A stretch of 55,350 bases of DNA. Origin: an uncultured euryarchaeote (GTDB lineage Archaea > Thermoplasmatota > Poseidoniia > Poseidoniales > Poseidoniaceae). A program made the translations under genes and the position numbers. The DNA is taken from assembly GCA_937894115.1 (NCBI GenBank), contig CALBFP010000230.1, forward strand, positions 1-55,350, in the 5' to 3' direction. The notes under the pieces are model-generated. The model searched no databases. It saw only the letters and a program-made list of their open reading frames with translations, and was not told the origin of the DNA. This document shows positions 28,558 to 37,000 of this stretch, one piece after another. The number at the start of each line of letters is the position of its first letter. Positions within the stretch are counted from its first letter, which is position 1.

Positions 28558-30114
28558 AGGAATGTTACCGTGCTTTTTAGGAGGACTCCATTCTCGTTTT
28601 GACCGGAGAATTGCGAGTGCTCTACACAAGCGCAATCGGCTTTCCTTTGGTTCGATAACATCGTCCAACCAACCGTTGCGTGCTGCAACATAGGGATCGC
28701 CAAATTTCGCTTTGTATTCCTCAACCAGTCTTTGTCGGACTTCGTCTTTTTGTTCTTCATCGGCAGCGTTGATAATTCTGCGATGAATGATGTTGACCGC
28801 GCCCTCAGCACCCATTACTGCGAGTTCAGCTGTAGGCCAAGCGACGTTGTAATCGCTTTGCAGGTGTTTGCAAGACATTGCAAGATACGCTCCTCCGTAG
28901 GCTTTACGTGTTACAAGGGTCAATTTTGGTACGGTGGCTTCCGCATATGCAAACAGCAACTTTGCACCATGTCGTATGATTCCTCCCCACTCTTGAACAA
29001 CTCCGGGAAGGAAGCCTGGAACGTCTTCAAACGTTACCAATGGAATGTTGAACGCATCGCAAAGCCGTATGAACCGTGCTGCCTTTATCGATGCGTCGAT
29101 GTCCAAGCAGCCGGCAAGGACATTCGGTTGATTGCCGACCACGCCAATACTTCGTCCGTTAAGGCGGGAAAACCCGATGATGATGTTCTCAGCGTAGTTT
29201 GGAAACAGCTCAAGAAATTCACCGTCATCGACGATTTCTTTGACCACACCAACCATGTCGTAAGGTCGGTTGGGGTTGTCTGGAACCATCGTTTCAAGTT
29301 CATCGTTCATCCGCTCAATAGGATCTTCTGTAGGATGGTGTGGGGGTTCTGCGTCGTTGTGGTCAGGGAGATAGGAGAGAAGTTCTTGAACCAGAAAGAA
29401 CGCATCGTCTTCATCTTCTGCAACCAAACATGCAATTCCTGAGCGCGAAGCATGAAGATTTGCACCCCCCAATCCAGCCGCATCAACCTCTCCCCGCTGA
29501 ACTTCTGGTGTTTCCAAAGGTGAAGAGAGGAACAGTTGCCCATGCTCCTCACCAAGTATCGTAAAATCGGATAGGCTCGCTGCCAAAGCAGAAACCCCGA
29601 CTACAGGGCCCAATACGAGACTAATCAGTGGAACTCTTCCGCTGCATTGCACCAAACGATCGAGCAATTCTCCTGTACCTGCAAGTGCATCAATCCCATC
29701 ATGGGCTCGTTGGCCGCCACCATCCCAAACACAAACGAGTGGGGTTTTCGAACGTTCAGCCATCTCCACTAGTTTGGCAATTTTCTTGGCGTGCATTTCT
29801 CCCATCGAACCACCATGCACGCTGAAATCCTGAGTAAAGCAGTAAACACGCCGGCCGTCGATGGTACCGTGCCCTGTAACGACGCCATCGCCTAAAGTTT
29901 CGTGGAGGAACATATTGTGATCCATTGTTCGATGAGTCACGAAGGTGTCAATTTCAACAAAGGATTCAGGATCGAGCAACAAATCCATCCGATCGCGAGC
30001 GGTTCCACGCCCCGTTGCTCGAATGGCCTCAAGGGCCTTGCGTCCACCACCTGCCTTGGCACGTTCACGGTTGGACCGTAACTCGGACATGGGGTCTCCG
30101 TTGGGAGTTGCCAT
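28552..30114 (-). CDS. Acyl-CoA carboxylase carboxyltransferase (beta) subunit, propionyl/methylmalonyl type
   Basis: 520 residues from the ATG at 30114, which has GGTGG at Shine-Dalgarno distance; ATG 30144 is a possible alternative. The two crotonase-like halves are clear: RATGRGTARDRMDLLLDP near the N-terminus, TQDFSVHGGSMGEMHAKKI, then PNVLAGCLDIDASIKAARFIRLCDAF, DVPGFLPGVVQEWGGIIRHGAKLL and RKAYGGAYLAMSCK in the second half. It transfers a carboxyl group from biotin to propionyl- or acetyl-CoA, or works in a methylmalonyl-CoA decarboxylase. One odd point is GGGQRAHDGI where a Ser/Ala-rich GGARIQEG is usual. No biotin carboxylase or carrier protein is nearby. It follows gatD by about 40 nt. 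Confidence 0.92.
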   Translation of the reverse strand: MATPNGDPMSELRSNRERAKAGGGRKALEAIRATGRGTARDRMDLLLDPESFVEIDTFVTHRTMDHNMFLHETLGDGVVTGHGTIDGRRVYCFTQDFSVHGGSMGEMHAKKIAKLVEMAERSKTPLVCVWDGGGQRAHDGIDALAGTGELLDRLVQCSGRVPLISLVLGPVVGVSALAASLSDFTILGEEHGQLFLSSPLETPEVQRGEVDAAGLGGANLHASRSGIACLVAEDEDDAFFLVQELLSYLPDHNDAEPPHHPTEDPIERMNDELETMVPDNPNRPYDMVGVVKEIVDDGEFLELFPNYAENIIIGFSRLNGRSIGVVGNQPNVLAGCLDIDASIKAARFIRLCDAFNIPLVTFEDVPGFLPGVVQEWGGIIRHGAKLLFAYAEATVPKLTLVTRKAYGGAYLAMSCKHLQSDYNVAWPTAELAVMGAEGAVNIIHRRIINAADEEQKDEVRQRLVEEYKAKFGDPYVAARNGWLDDVIEPKESRLRLCRALAILRSKREWSPPKKHGNIPL

Positions 30115-30152
30115 GTGTCCACCAGAACCGATAAGGTTCTTCATCGAATCGC

Positions 30153-31496
30153 TTAGTTGAGAATGGTTTGTTGCTGTTCTCCAAACACGTTCTGACCCAT
30201 TACGGATGGTACATCGAGTTGGTTTGAAAGTGCATGATGGAGTTTTACAATCGCTGCTTCGGGTGACGATGTAATGCCGTGACCAAGCAAACCAATTTCT
30301 TGTTGAATCCGTCCTTTTGAGTAAACGTTCATGTTGATTGGTCCGTGAATGCACTGGTTGACGATTAATACGGGGACTGCAAGGTTTTCAAGGGATGCTC
30401 GAAGTTCTGCATTCTGAGGGGCGTCATCGTTTGAATTCTCGATTGGTAAGTGACCCAAACCGGTACCATGGATGACCAATGCGTCGGCTTCGGAGGAAAC
30501 AGCATCCTCTATTTCACGCGCCGTAAGCCAAGGCCCAGCAACCATTTGTCGAACAACAATTGATTCATCATAGCGGTCGGCTTTGCTTGTGATCGGTCTT
30601 GGTGTTGTGTTTTTTCGAGCCTCTTCATAGTGTTGGCTCAGTTCGAGTTGATTGTGTTGATCTCCAATACGAACCGTGGCGAGTGGTGTTGTGTTGACAG
30701 GACGAAAGGCATCCCTTCGACTCGAGTGCAACTTCCGAACCCCTGTTGCGGCGTGAATTGAGCACGATCCATCGTCGCTCGTTGTGTGCATCGAGACGAC
30801 AACCGCATCGCTAAGCTGACCGGTTGGCGCAGGTCCTTCTGCTGACCATTTTACTGCTGCAATGAGGTTCTGTGCGGCGTCGGATGATGCTCGATCGCTC
30901 GATCGTTGGGATCCGACAAATGCGATGCGGCCGGGTGGATTTCCGCCCTGGCCGCACCAAGCAAAGGCCAAAGCAGAGGCAGTGATGTGAAGTGTATCGG
31001 TTCCGTGGGTGACAACAACGCCAACGCACCCCTCTTCGAACGCTTTTTCGGTGGCTTCGATAACAAGATTCCAATGAACAGGTCGAATATCCTCACTGAA
31101 CATATTTCCTATTTTATGGACCTCAAGGTTTGCAATTTTCAACAATTCAGGGACGTGTTCGAGCAATTCTGAAGGTTCAAACTGAGCGGTGACGGCTCCA
31201 GTTGTGTAATCAACTTTTGAAGCGATGGTTCCACCGGTGTGAATGATTCGTACTGTAGGGAGGTCTTGCGCATGTACTGGTTTGATTTCTTGAGTAGGAT
31301 TTGATGAATCTGGTTTTTGCGACGAAAGAATTTCTACTGCATCAAGCGGATGGCTTACATTGTATCCGTTTGCCAGTTTGATGGTAATGTGACCCTCAAT
31401 TGCTGGGGGCAAAACAACGCCTTCAATTTCCGTTTTTCCTTCGTGCGTCAAGATTCTAAGATGAACGTGATTACCTGCCTCAAGATCTTGTGCCAT
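30153..31496 (-). CDS. gatD: Glutamyl-tRNA(Gln) amidotransferase subunit D
   Basis: 447 residues from the ATG at 31496. Longer in-frame starts would run into the tRNA-Met gene and are rejected. An SH3-like N-terminal domain (~1-60) precedes a type I asparaginase domain with HTGGTIAS (86-93, catalytic Thr90), THGTDT (163-168), a later conserved Lys region around GPAPTGQL, and a C-terminal half with VIHGTGLGH and VNQCIHGPINMNVYSKG. In archaea GatD releases ammonia from glutamine for GatE, which converts Glu-tRNA(Gln) to Gln-tRNA(Gln). The gatE partner is not in the window. This subunit is an archaeal marker. It is transcribed leftward just after tRNA-Met. Confidence 0.95.
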   Translation of the reverse strand: MAQDLEAGNHVHLRILTHEGKTEIEGVVLPPAIEGHITIKLANGYNVSHPLDAVEILSSQKPDSSNPTQEIKPVHAQDLPTVRIIHTGGTIASKVDYTTGAVTAQFEPSELLEHVPELLKIANLEVHKIGNMFSEDIRPVHWNLVIEATEKAFEEGCVGVVVTHGTDTLHITASALAFAWCGQGGNPPGRIAFVGSQRSSDRASSDAAQNLIAAVKWSAEGPAPTGQLSDAVVVSMHTTSDDGSCSIHAATGVRKLHSSRRDAFRPVNTTPLATVRIGDQHNQLELSQHYEEARKNTTPRPITSKADRYDESIVVRQMVAGPWLTAREIEDAVSSEADALVIHGTGLGHLPIENSNDDAPQNAELRASLENLAVPVLIVNQCIHGPINMNVYSKGRIQQEIGLLGHGITSSPEAAIVKLHHALSNQLDVPSVMGQNVFGEQQQTILN

Positions 31497-31536
31497 GGTG
31501 CTCGGAATGGTTTCCAGCCCTTCAACAATGCGATGG

Positions 31537-31667
31537 TGGTGCCGGGAGCGGGGCTCGAACCCGCGACCTTCGGATGTCTCAGACACCACAAGGGGCTTTG
31601 CACGTCATACGATCGCCTTGAAGGCTGCCCTATGAGTCCGACGCGCTACCAACTACGCCACCCCGGC
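31537..31667 (-). tRNA. Elongator tRNA-Met(CAU) with a 55-nt intron
   Basis: Exon 1 is 31631-31667 and exon 2 is 31540-31575; an encoded CCA occupies 31537-31539. The acceptor stem GCCGGGG/TCCCGGC, D stem GCG/CGC, anticodon stem TCGGA/TCCGA and T arm GCGGG-TTCGAGC-CCCGC are all good, and the mature tRNA is 73 nt plus CCA. The anticodon loop after splicing is CTCATAA (anticodon CAT). The anticodon stem lacks the three G-C pairs of an initiator and the acceptor starts with G, so this is elongator Met rather than initiator. An Ile2 (CAU, modified) identity is less likely. Encoding CCA contrasts with tRNA-Val in this window. Confidence 0.93.
31576..31630 (-). other. tRNA-Met intron at position 37/38 with bulge-helix-bulge
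   Basis: The 55-nt intron interrupts the anticodon loop after A37. CTCA of exon 1 pairs with TGAG near the intron 3' end to form the 4-bp central helix. The flanking 3-nt bulges are TAG at the 5' site and ACA at the 3' site, and GGCA/TGTC forms the distal helix. This is the canonical motif cut by archaeal splicing endonuclease. Confidence 0.85.
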
Positions 31668-31691
31668 CTATCTTCGCCTGCAAAATCCCCC

Positions 31692-31698
31692 ATTTGAA
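31692..31698 (-). promoter_or_regulatory. TATA-like box of tRNA-Met
   Basis: On the minus strand this reads TTCAAAT, centred 28 bases upstream of the tRNA 5' end, matching the element before tRNA-Val. It lies in the divergent gap shared with the membrane protein at 31764. Confidence 0.5.
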
Positions 31699-31763
31699 GA
31701 ATGCGGGTTCAATGCGTGAAAATCAACCGCATCCTTCATTCACTCTCACACGTCCGGAGGGGT

Positions 31764-32678
31764 ATGGTCGACCTCTCGACGGCGATGACTGCGGCTCAAG
31801 CAGAGCGTCGCTCTCGTACGCAGGGCGATGACCGAGAAAAAAAGGTACGTCGAACAGGTCGAAACCTTGGAATTGAACCGTTTGATCCTGTAAAACACGT
31901 CCAAAAAGAGAAAGCGGACACTGCTTCGATGTGGCTCGTGCTGGGATTCTCGTTAACCGTCACACTGCTTATGCGCTATGTTTTGATGGGTTCGACGGAT
32001 CCTGACAATTCGAAAATTTTGTACATCCTTCCATTGACATGTATCTTCCTTATACCGACCCTACACCGCACTGTTATGCCAGAACGATTTGTCGAACACT
32101 ATGGTGGCGGTACGTGGTTCAAATCTGCCTTCTTGCACACATTCACATTCCTTGCATTGTCGTTCCTTCTCGTTAACCCACCGTTTGGCGACATTGCGGC
32201 TCCCGAACTGGCAAGCAAATGGACCGTCGTTACTGATGACGGTGAAGACATAACCTATCCCGAAGACATGGCTACATCGGGTTCGACACTGACATGGTTC
32301 ACGGATGGCTCGCCGGTTCTTGCAGGGGATGCATGGCTGTTGTTTGGTTTGATGGACAACGTCAATTCAGACGGTGCAGTCGTTGAGGTCACCAGAGAAT
32401 ATCAAGCCAACGTTACCGTTTTGGAAGAGAACGTCTCGTATTGGTTAAACGAATTTGAGCGGATTCAAAACGGGACAGTGCATGACCCTTCAAACAATTC
32501 TGTGCCTGATTTGACCCCACACGGTGAATTGGACCAGCCTTTCTCCATCCATCTCGGAACGAATTTAGGCGAAGGGACGCACAAGATTACTGTAATCATT
32601 ACCGAACAAGGTGACCCGTGGGAAAACGTCCAATCCTACACGTGGAATCTTGTCGTTACGAGCGAAGTTGCGGCTTAG
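31764..32678 (+). CDS. Membrane protein with three transmembrane helices and an exterior C-terminal domain
   Basis: 304 residues starting at ATG 31764, preceded by GGAGGGGT. The N-terminal ~55 residues are cytoplasmic and highly basic (ERRSRTQGDDREKKVRRTGR). Helices lie near 57-77, 86-105 and 120-138, ending in a VNPPFGDIAAPELASKW turn. The remaining ~160 residues form an outside beta-rich domain with VTDDGEDITYPEDM and EGTHKITVIITEQGDPW. I do not recognise a named family. The stop overlaps the stop of the small leftward ORF at 32675 by 4 bp. The basic N-terminus suggests contact with nucleic acid or lipid, by inference only. Confidence 0.75.
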   Translation: MVDLSTAMTAAQAERRSRTQGDDREKKVRRTGRNLGIEPFDPVKHVQKEKADTASMWLVLGFSLTVTLLMRYVLMGSTDPDNSKILYILPLTCIFLIPTLHRTVMPERFVEHYGGGTWFKSAFLHTFTFLALSFLLVNPPFGDIAAPELASKWTVVTDDGEDITYPEDMATSGSTLTWFTDGSPVLAGDAWLLFGLMDNVNSDGAVVEVTREYQANVTVLEENVSYWLNEFERIQNGTVHDPSNNSVPDLTPHGELDQPFSIHLGTNLGEGTHKITVIITEQGDPWENVQSYTWNLVVTSEVAA

Positions 32679-32851
32679 GACAACAAGTCTGAATGTTGTT
32701 TCAATATGCGATCGAGTACAGAATCGATTTTTGCAGACATGCGCAGTTCGGCGGTTTTTTGGTTGAGTTGTTCCATTCTGTAACCACGAATCAAACCGGC
32801 TAGCGGCGTCCATGACAACAAATCGAGTAAGACATCAAATCCTTGTTTCAT
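32675..32851 (-). CDS. Possible 58-residue protein downstream of the RFC small subunit
   Basis: A short frame starting at ATG 32851, 65 nt after the rfcS stop. It contains one hydrophobic/amphipathic segment (FDVLLDLLSWTPLAGLIRGY) and a helical, possibly coiled-coil tail. There is no clear Shine-Dalgarno. Support comes from its place: the stop overlaps the convergent stop at 32678 within the shared sequence TTAG, the same arrangement as at 55169-55172. If it is not coding, the stretch 32679-32915 is a plain 237-bp spacer. Confidence 0.4.
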   Translation of the reverse strand: MKQGFDVLLDLLSWTPLAGLIRGYRMEQLNQKTAELRMSAKIDSVLDRILKQHSDLLS

Positions 32852-32915
32852 GAACCTGCGAAACGTGAAGTCAATACCACGTTGTTGGAGAGACTCTTTG
32901 CAAAGTGAAAGTGAA

Positions 32916-33875
32916 TTATTGACCTCGCAGCATCGAGACAAGTTTTGCAGTCATAGCATCGAGTTGTATACGTTCGCCCCCTCCTTCAACGAGTCGATAA
33001 TCAACATCCGCCATTATCTCGGTGAGCTCGAGTTTGTCCATCTCAGAAATGAAATCGACGTTGTACAACTCGCGATGAAGTTGTCCGACAAAATCAGTTC
33101 CAGCCAACCCATATTTGTTGAGGAGTTCCTGCAGTCTTCTTCGAGCCGCATGAAAGCCATCGTCTTTGCAAGCCATGATGTACTGATGAAGTGCTTCAGG
33201 AGGAGCGGTTGCTGATGTTTCGTAGACAATGGATCGAGTAATCGTGTCGCTGATTGCGGCAGAAACCTGTAAAGCTGTGATGGCTCTTCTCAGGTCTCCT
33301 TGTGCAATTTTTGCCAGTGCTTCAGCAGCGTCATCGTCGAGGGATACACCCTCTTGCGTCGCTACGTGCTTGACTTGATCGAGAACTTCGGAATCAGCCA
33401 AAGGTCGAAATCGAAACACTGCGCAACGGGACTGTATGGGTTCGATAACTTTCGATGAATAGTTGCATGAAAGGATGAAGCGGCAGGTCTCAGCGTATTG
33501 TTCCATAATCCGACGCAGTGCTCCTTGAGCATCGTTGGTGAGTGCATCGGACTCATCGAGAAAAATAATCTTGAATTTGGCCTCCCCGTACGGCTGGGTC
33601 CGGGCGAATTGTTTGACTTTTGATCGGATTTTATCCAATCCTCTTTCATCGGATGCATTCATTTCGAGTAGGTTGTCTCGATACTGCTCTCCAAAGACGT
33701 CTTTTGTCAATGCCATAGCAGCTGTCGTCTTGCCGGTACCTGGTGGACCTGCGAAGAGAAGGTGAGGGAATTCTTTGTGTTCAGCGTACACAGTCAAGCG
33801 ATTCACAACAGAGGCTTGACCTCGTATTTCGACGACACTTTGGGGGCGATGTCGCTCGACCCAGAGTTCGCTCAT
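32916..33875 (-). CDS. rfcS: Replication factor C small subunit (clamp loader)
   Basis: 319 residues from ATG 33875 (MSELWVERHRP is the usual archaeal start; the ATG at 33908 adds 11 atypical residues). It is an AAA+ ATPase with Walker A GPPGTGKT (43-50), Walker B LDESD (106-110), sensor-1 Asn in LSCNYS and the SRC arginine-finger motif (149-151), then the RFC helical C-terminal domain. It loads the PCNA sliding clamp with the large subunit RfcL, which is absent from this window. Length matches archaeal RfcS. It is read divergently from the giant gene at 34005. Confidence 0.97.
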   Translation of the reverse strand: MSELWVERHRPQSVVEIRGQASVVNRLTVYAEHKEFPHLLFAGPPGTGKTTAAMALTKDVFGEQYRDNLLEMNASDERGLDKIRSKVKQFARTQPYGEAKFKIIFLDESDALTNDAQGALRRIMEQYAETCRFILSCNYSSKVIEPIQSRCAVFRFRPLADSEVLDQVKHVATQEGVSLDDDAAEALAKIAQGDLRRAITALQVSAAISDTITRSIVYETSATAPPEALHQYIMACKDDGFHAARRRLQELLNKYGLAGTDFVGQLHRELYNVDFISEMDKLELTEIMADVDYRLVEGGGERIQLDAMTAKLVSMLRGQ

Positions 33876-33936
33876 GAGAGGCTTGAATAGGCGAGCCTCC
33901 TTCAACATTCGGTTCGGTCATGTTCGAACTTAACGG

Positions 33937-33956
33937 CGCCCCCCTTTAGGGGGGCG
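33937..33956. promoter_or_regulatory. Perfect GC hairpin in the divergent rfcS / giant gene spacer
   Basis: CGCCCCCC (33937-33944) and GGGGGGCG (33949-33956) are exact inverted repeats with a TTTA loop. The site lies between two divergent genes, 62 bp from rfcS and 48 bp from the giant gene, so it ends neither transcript. It may be an operator, a cruciform, or part of the 5' leader of one gene. No U tract follows in either direction. Confidence 0.35.
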
Positions 33957-34004
33957 TACGCCGAATCAGTCATAACCTCTCACGCCTTAGGTCGAACGAG
34001 CGCC

Positions 34005-37000
34005 ATGAAAAACAGCACCACAAATCGAAATGTCTTCACCGCAGTGACGCTAATTTTGATGTTCCTATTAGCCGATGTCTTCGTACCATCAGCATTCCCT
34101 GCCCCTGAACATCTTGAGGAAGAACCATCGGTTCAACATGTCATATCCACAACCAATCCCAGTTTGGACACCTACATCGATTCTGATTATCCGAACGACG
34201 ATTACGCCGGTGAAGATACAGGGCTGCTCGGCGTATCGGGTACGAGTGAGGGGCGTATCCTTCTTTCCTTCCCGCTCAACTTTGCACACACAGACACGAT
34301 TCATTCTGCGCGTCTTGACCTCGTATGCACAAACAGCGGGCCAACTAACGGATTGGCGGTATACCCTGCATCGACCTCTCTCTCATGGGACGAAAACGCA
34401 ACATGGAACTCACGCGACGGTACCATGCTGTGGGGTGAGCCGGGTGTTGGGGAAAGCACCGATCGCTCAGATTGGGAGCCCCCCATTGTAACCGCACCTC
34501 TAGGGCCTACTGGAGGATCCTCCAGTGTTCAACTGAACGTAACGGCTCTCACTCAAGTTGCGGTTGCTTCAAACGCCACCGCATTGGGGTTGGTGGTTGC
34601 CGCACAGGATTCTCAATACGATTGTGCGATGAACGAAACGTTGAATGTTGCCGATAAACCATCACTTCGTATTGATTCTTCATCAACGGTATCTGGAAGC
34701 GGAGGACTCATCACACCGAATTTTGTTGCAGATGCCGCCCCACTCATGACCGGCGATTTCCTTCTTACAGCAGACCTCACGCCAAGCATGACATGGTCTG
34801 GTTTCTCCGGTACCTTCGCCGAAGTACAACTCTCGTTGAGTGAAGAATTTAAGGACGCACAAGACAATTACGCTTGGCTTTACAATTCCGATGTTCACTC
34901 GTCAATTTTTACCTTGTCAGGTGCAACCGGTTCATTGGATATACCATCATCGGATGCCTTTGAGAACGGAACCTACATGCATTATCGAATGCGTTCGATG
35001 GACTCAACAGGCACGCTCGGATCGTGGGAAACGGGTTCGTTCTTCCTCCCCTCCCACGACGTTGTCGATAACGGAGATGGAACCGCATCAATCGCCATTG
35101 ATGTGGATGATCTTTCATCCGAACTCCCCTTCATCGAAGATGCATATGCTGACGAGACCAGCAAGAATACAAATTACGGTTCTTCCACAACATTGGAGGC
35201 CGAACTGTCCTCAAACAAGGAGAAGATTCCCCACTTCCGATTGGTGTTCGATGCGATAGGTATGCATTCCAACGCAACAATCCTTGATGCTTCATTGAAC
35301 CTCACCCGCTCCACTTCAAGCGGTTCAGCAACATTGGCGTTGCATGAAATGGACAACGATGGATCGTGGTATGAGGATGAACTCACGTGGCTGCGGAAGA
35401 AAACCAATCAATGGTGGCGAGACGGAGGCCGAGGATTGCTGAGTTATTCGACCGATTCTGGCGTAATGGGTTCCCAGGTCAGTGATGACTTTTCGTTTGA
35501 TTTAACCTCAGTACTGCAGCAACATCTCGACCAAGGAAACACCGGTTTCATAGATCTCGCAATGACAACACGTTCACAAAACGGTGCATATTCTGCGAAT
35601 GCTGGCGTTGATTCCGTAACCTTCCATTCGTCGGATGCAAACAACCAAGCGGATAAACCGTACCTCTACATCCAATACGATTGGTCCACACCGGTGACAA
35701 CAGCACCGGATTTGACCTCGCCATGGGACGGTGAAACCCTCTGGAATCAAACGGGTCACAACTTCACTGGCAACACGACTCCTGCACTGAAGTGGTCGTC
35801 ATCAACATCATCGTCGTACGATATGATTTTTGAACTTTCAACCGATTCACTGTTCCATGACCGAGTGGTCCGATTTGACACTCGTGTGGACAACGACTTT
35901 GCTCCGGTTGACGGTCAACTCGTTTTTGATGGCACTGAAAGCCTCGAAGCAGGTCACATGTACAACTGGCGAATGTTGCACGTTGATTCCAACGACCGTC
36001 ACGGGGAATGGTCCTATTCCTCGTTCCTCATCAGTTCGATAAACTCAACATGGCTTGGCGGAGACCGTTACGAATTCCGTCTCAAGCAAGGGAATGCGAG
36101 TTCAGATGGGCTCCATCCTGCATGTGCTGATACGTACATCGACTCTGGAATGCCCAGTTCAAATTACGGTTCAGAAACGGAGCTCCAAGTTTCCTACAAT
36201 ACGATTCCTTCTGAGACGACTGTGTTGTTTGGATGCGACCTATCAACCACATTCCTCCCATCGGGTTATGCTGTAGAATCTGCAAACCTCGAGTTATATC
36301 TTAGTGATTTCCCGTTCGGTACACCGGTTGTCGGAGCATGGGAAAACACACAACACGGTTGGACTGAAGACGGTGCAACATGGGCGACTTACGATGGAAC
36401 CAACACATGGAACAGCGTTGGAGCCAAGGGAAGCGAACGCTCTTCCCTCCTTGATTCGGTGAGCATTGGGACAGGGTACACCTCAACCTCATCAGCGAAC
36501 TGGAACGTAACGCTTGCTGTGCAAAATGCGATGCGTAACAACCACTCTGCAGATTTCATTCTTGGAATTGTTGGTGCAGGCAGTGGTCAAATTCGTGACG
36601 TTTTGTTCCATCCTGGTTCCGCTGCGGACGCCAAGCGACCGGAACTTTCCTTTGTCTACGTCCCAGGTTCTAATGCAATTCCAGTCGAGCCTGTTCCAGT
36701 TCTTCCTCTCAATGGAACATGGAGCGTTGCCTCAGGCATCAACCCCGAACCGGTTCTCCGTCCAAACATGAGTTGGACTCATACGTCTGGTGTCGGAGTA
36801 AGTGGCTATGCAGTGCAAATGGATACGGTCGACACATTCGACAGCAACGACATGAGCATAGAGACCTCATGGTCCAATTCCGGATTTGATCTTGCAAACA
36901 ATGCATTTACGCCGACGAGCGACTTGGACGCTGGTAAGACGTGGTATTGGCGTGTTCGTGCAGTCTCAACGACCAATCAACTAGGAAATTGGTCCGAAAC

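Noticed and set aside
28732-29442. A 236-codon plus-strand frame within the carboxyltransferase gene
   Set aside because: It lies wholly antisense to conserved carboxyltransferase motifs and shows no family features.
30145-30354. A longer N-terminus for the carboxyltransferase
   Set aside because: It overlaps the 3' end of gatD in another frame and is not similar to the family; starts at 30114 or 30144 fit better.
31497-31589. A longer N-terminus for gatD starting at 31589
   Set aside because: It would run through exon 2 and part of the intron of tRNA-Met and adds residues unlike GatD; the ATG at 31496 gives the normal family start.
31537-31667. Initiator tRNA-Met or a pseudogene
   Set aside because: The acceptor begins G-C and the anticodon stem TCGGA/TCCGA lacks the three G-C pairs of initiators; all stems are intact once the 55-nt intron is removed.
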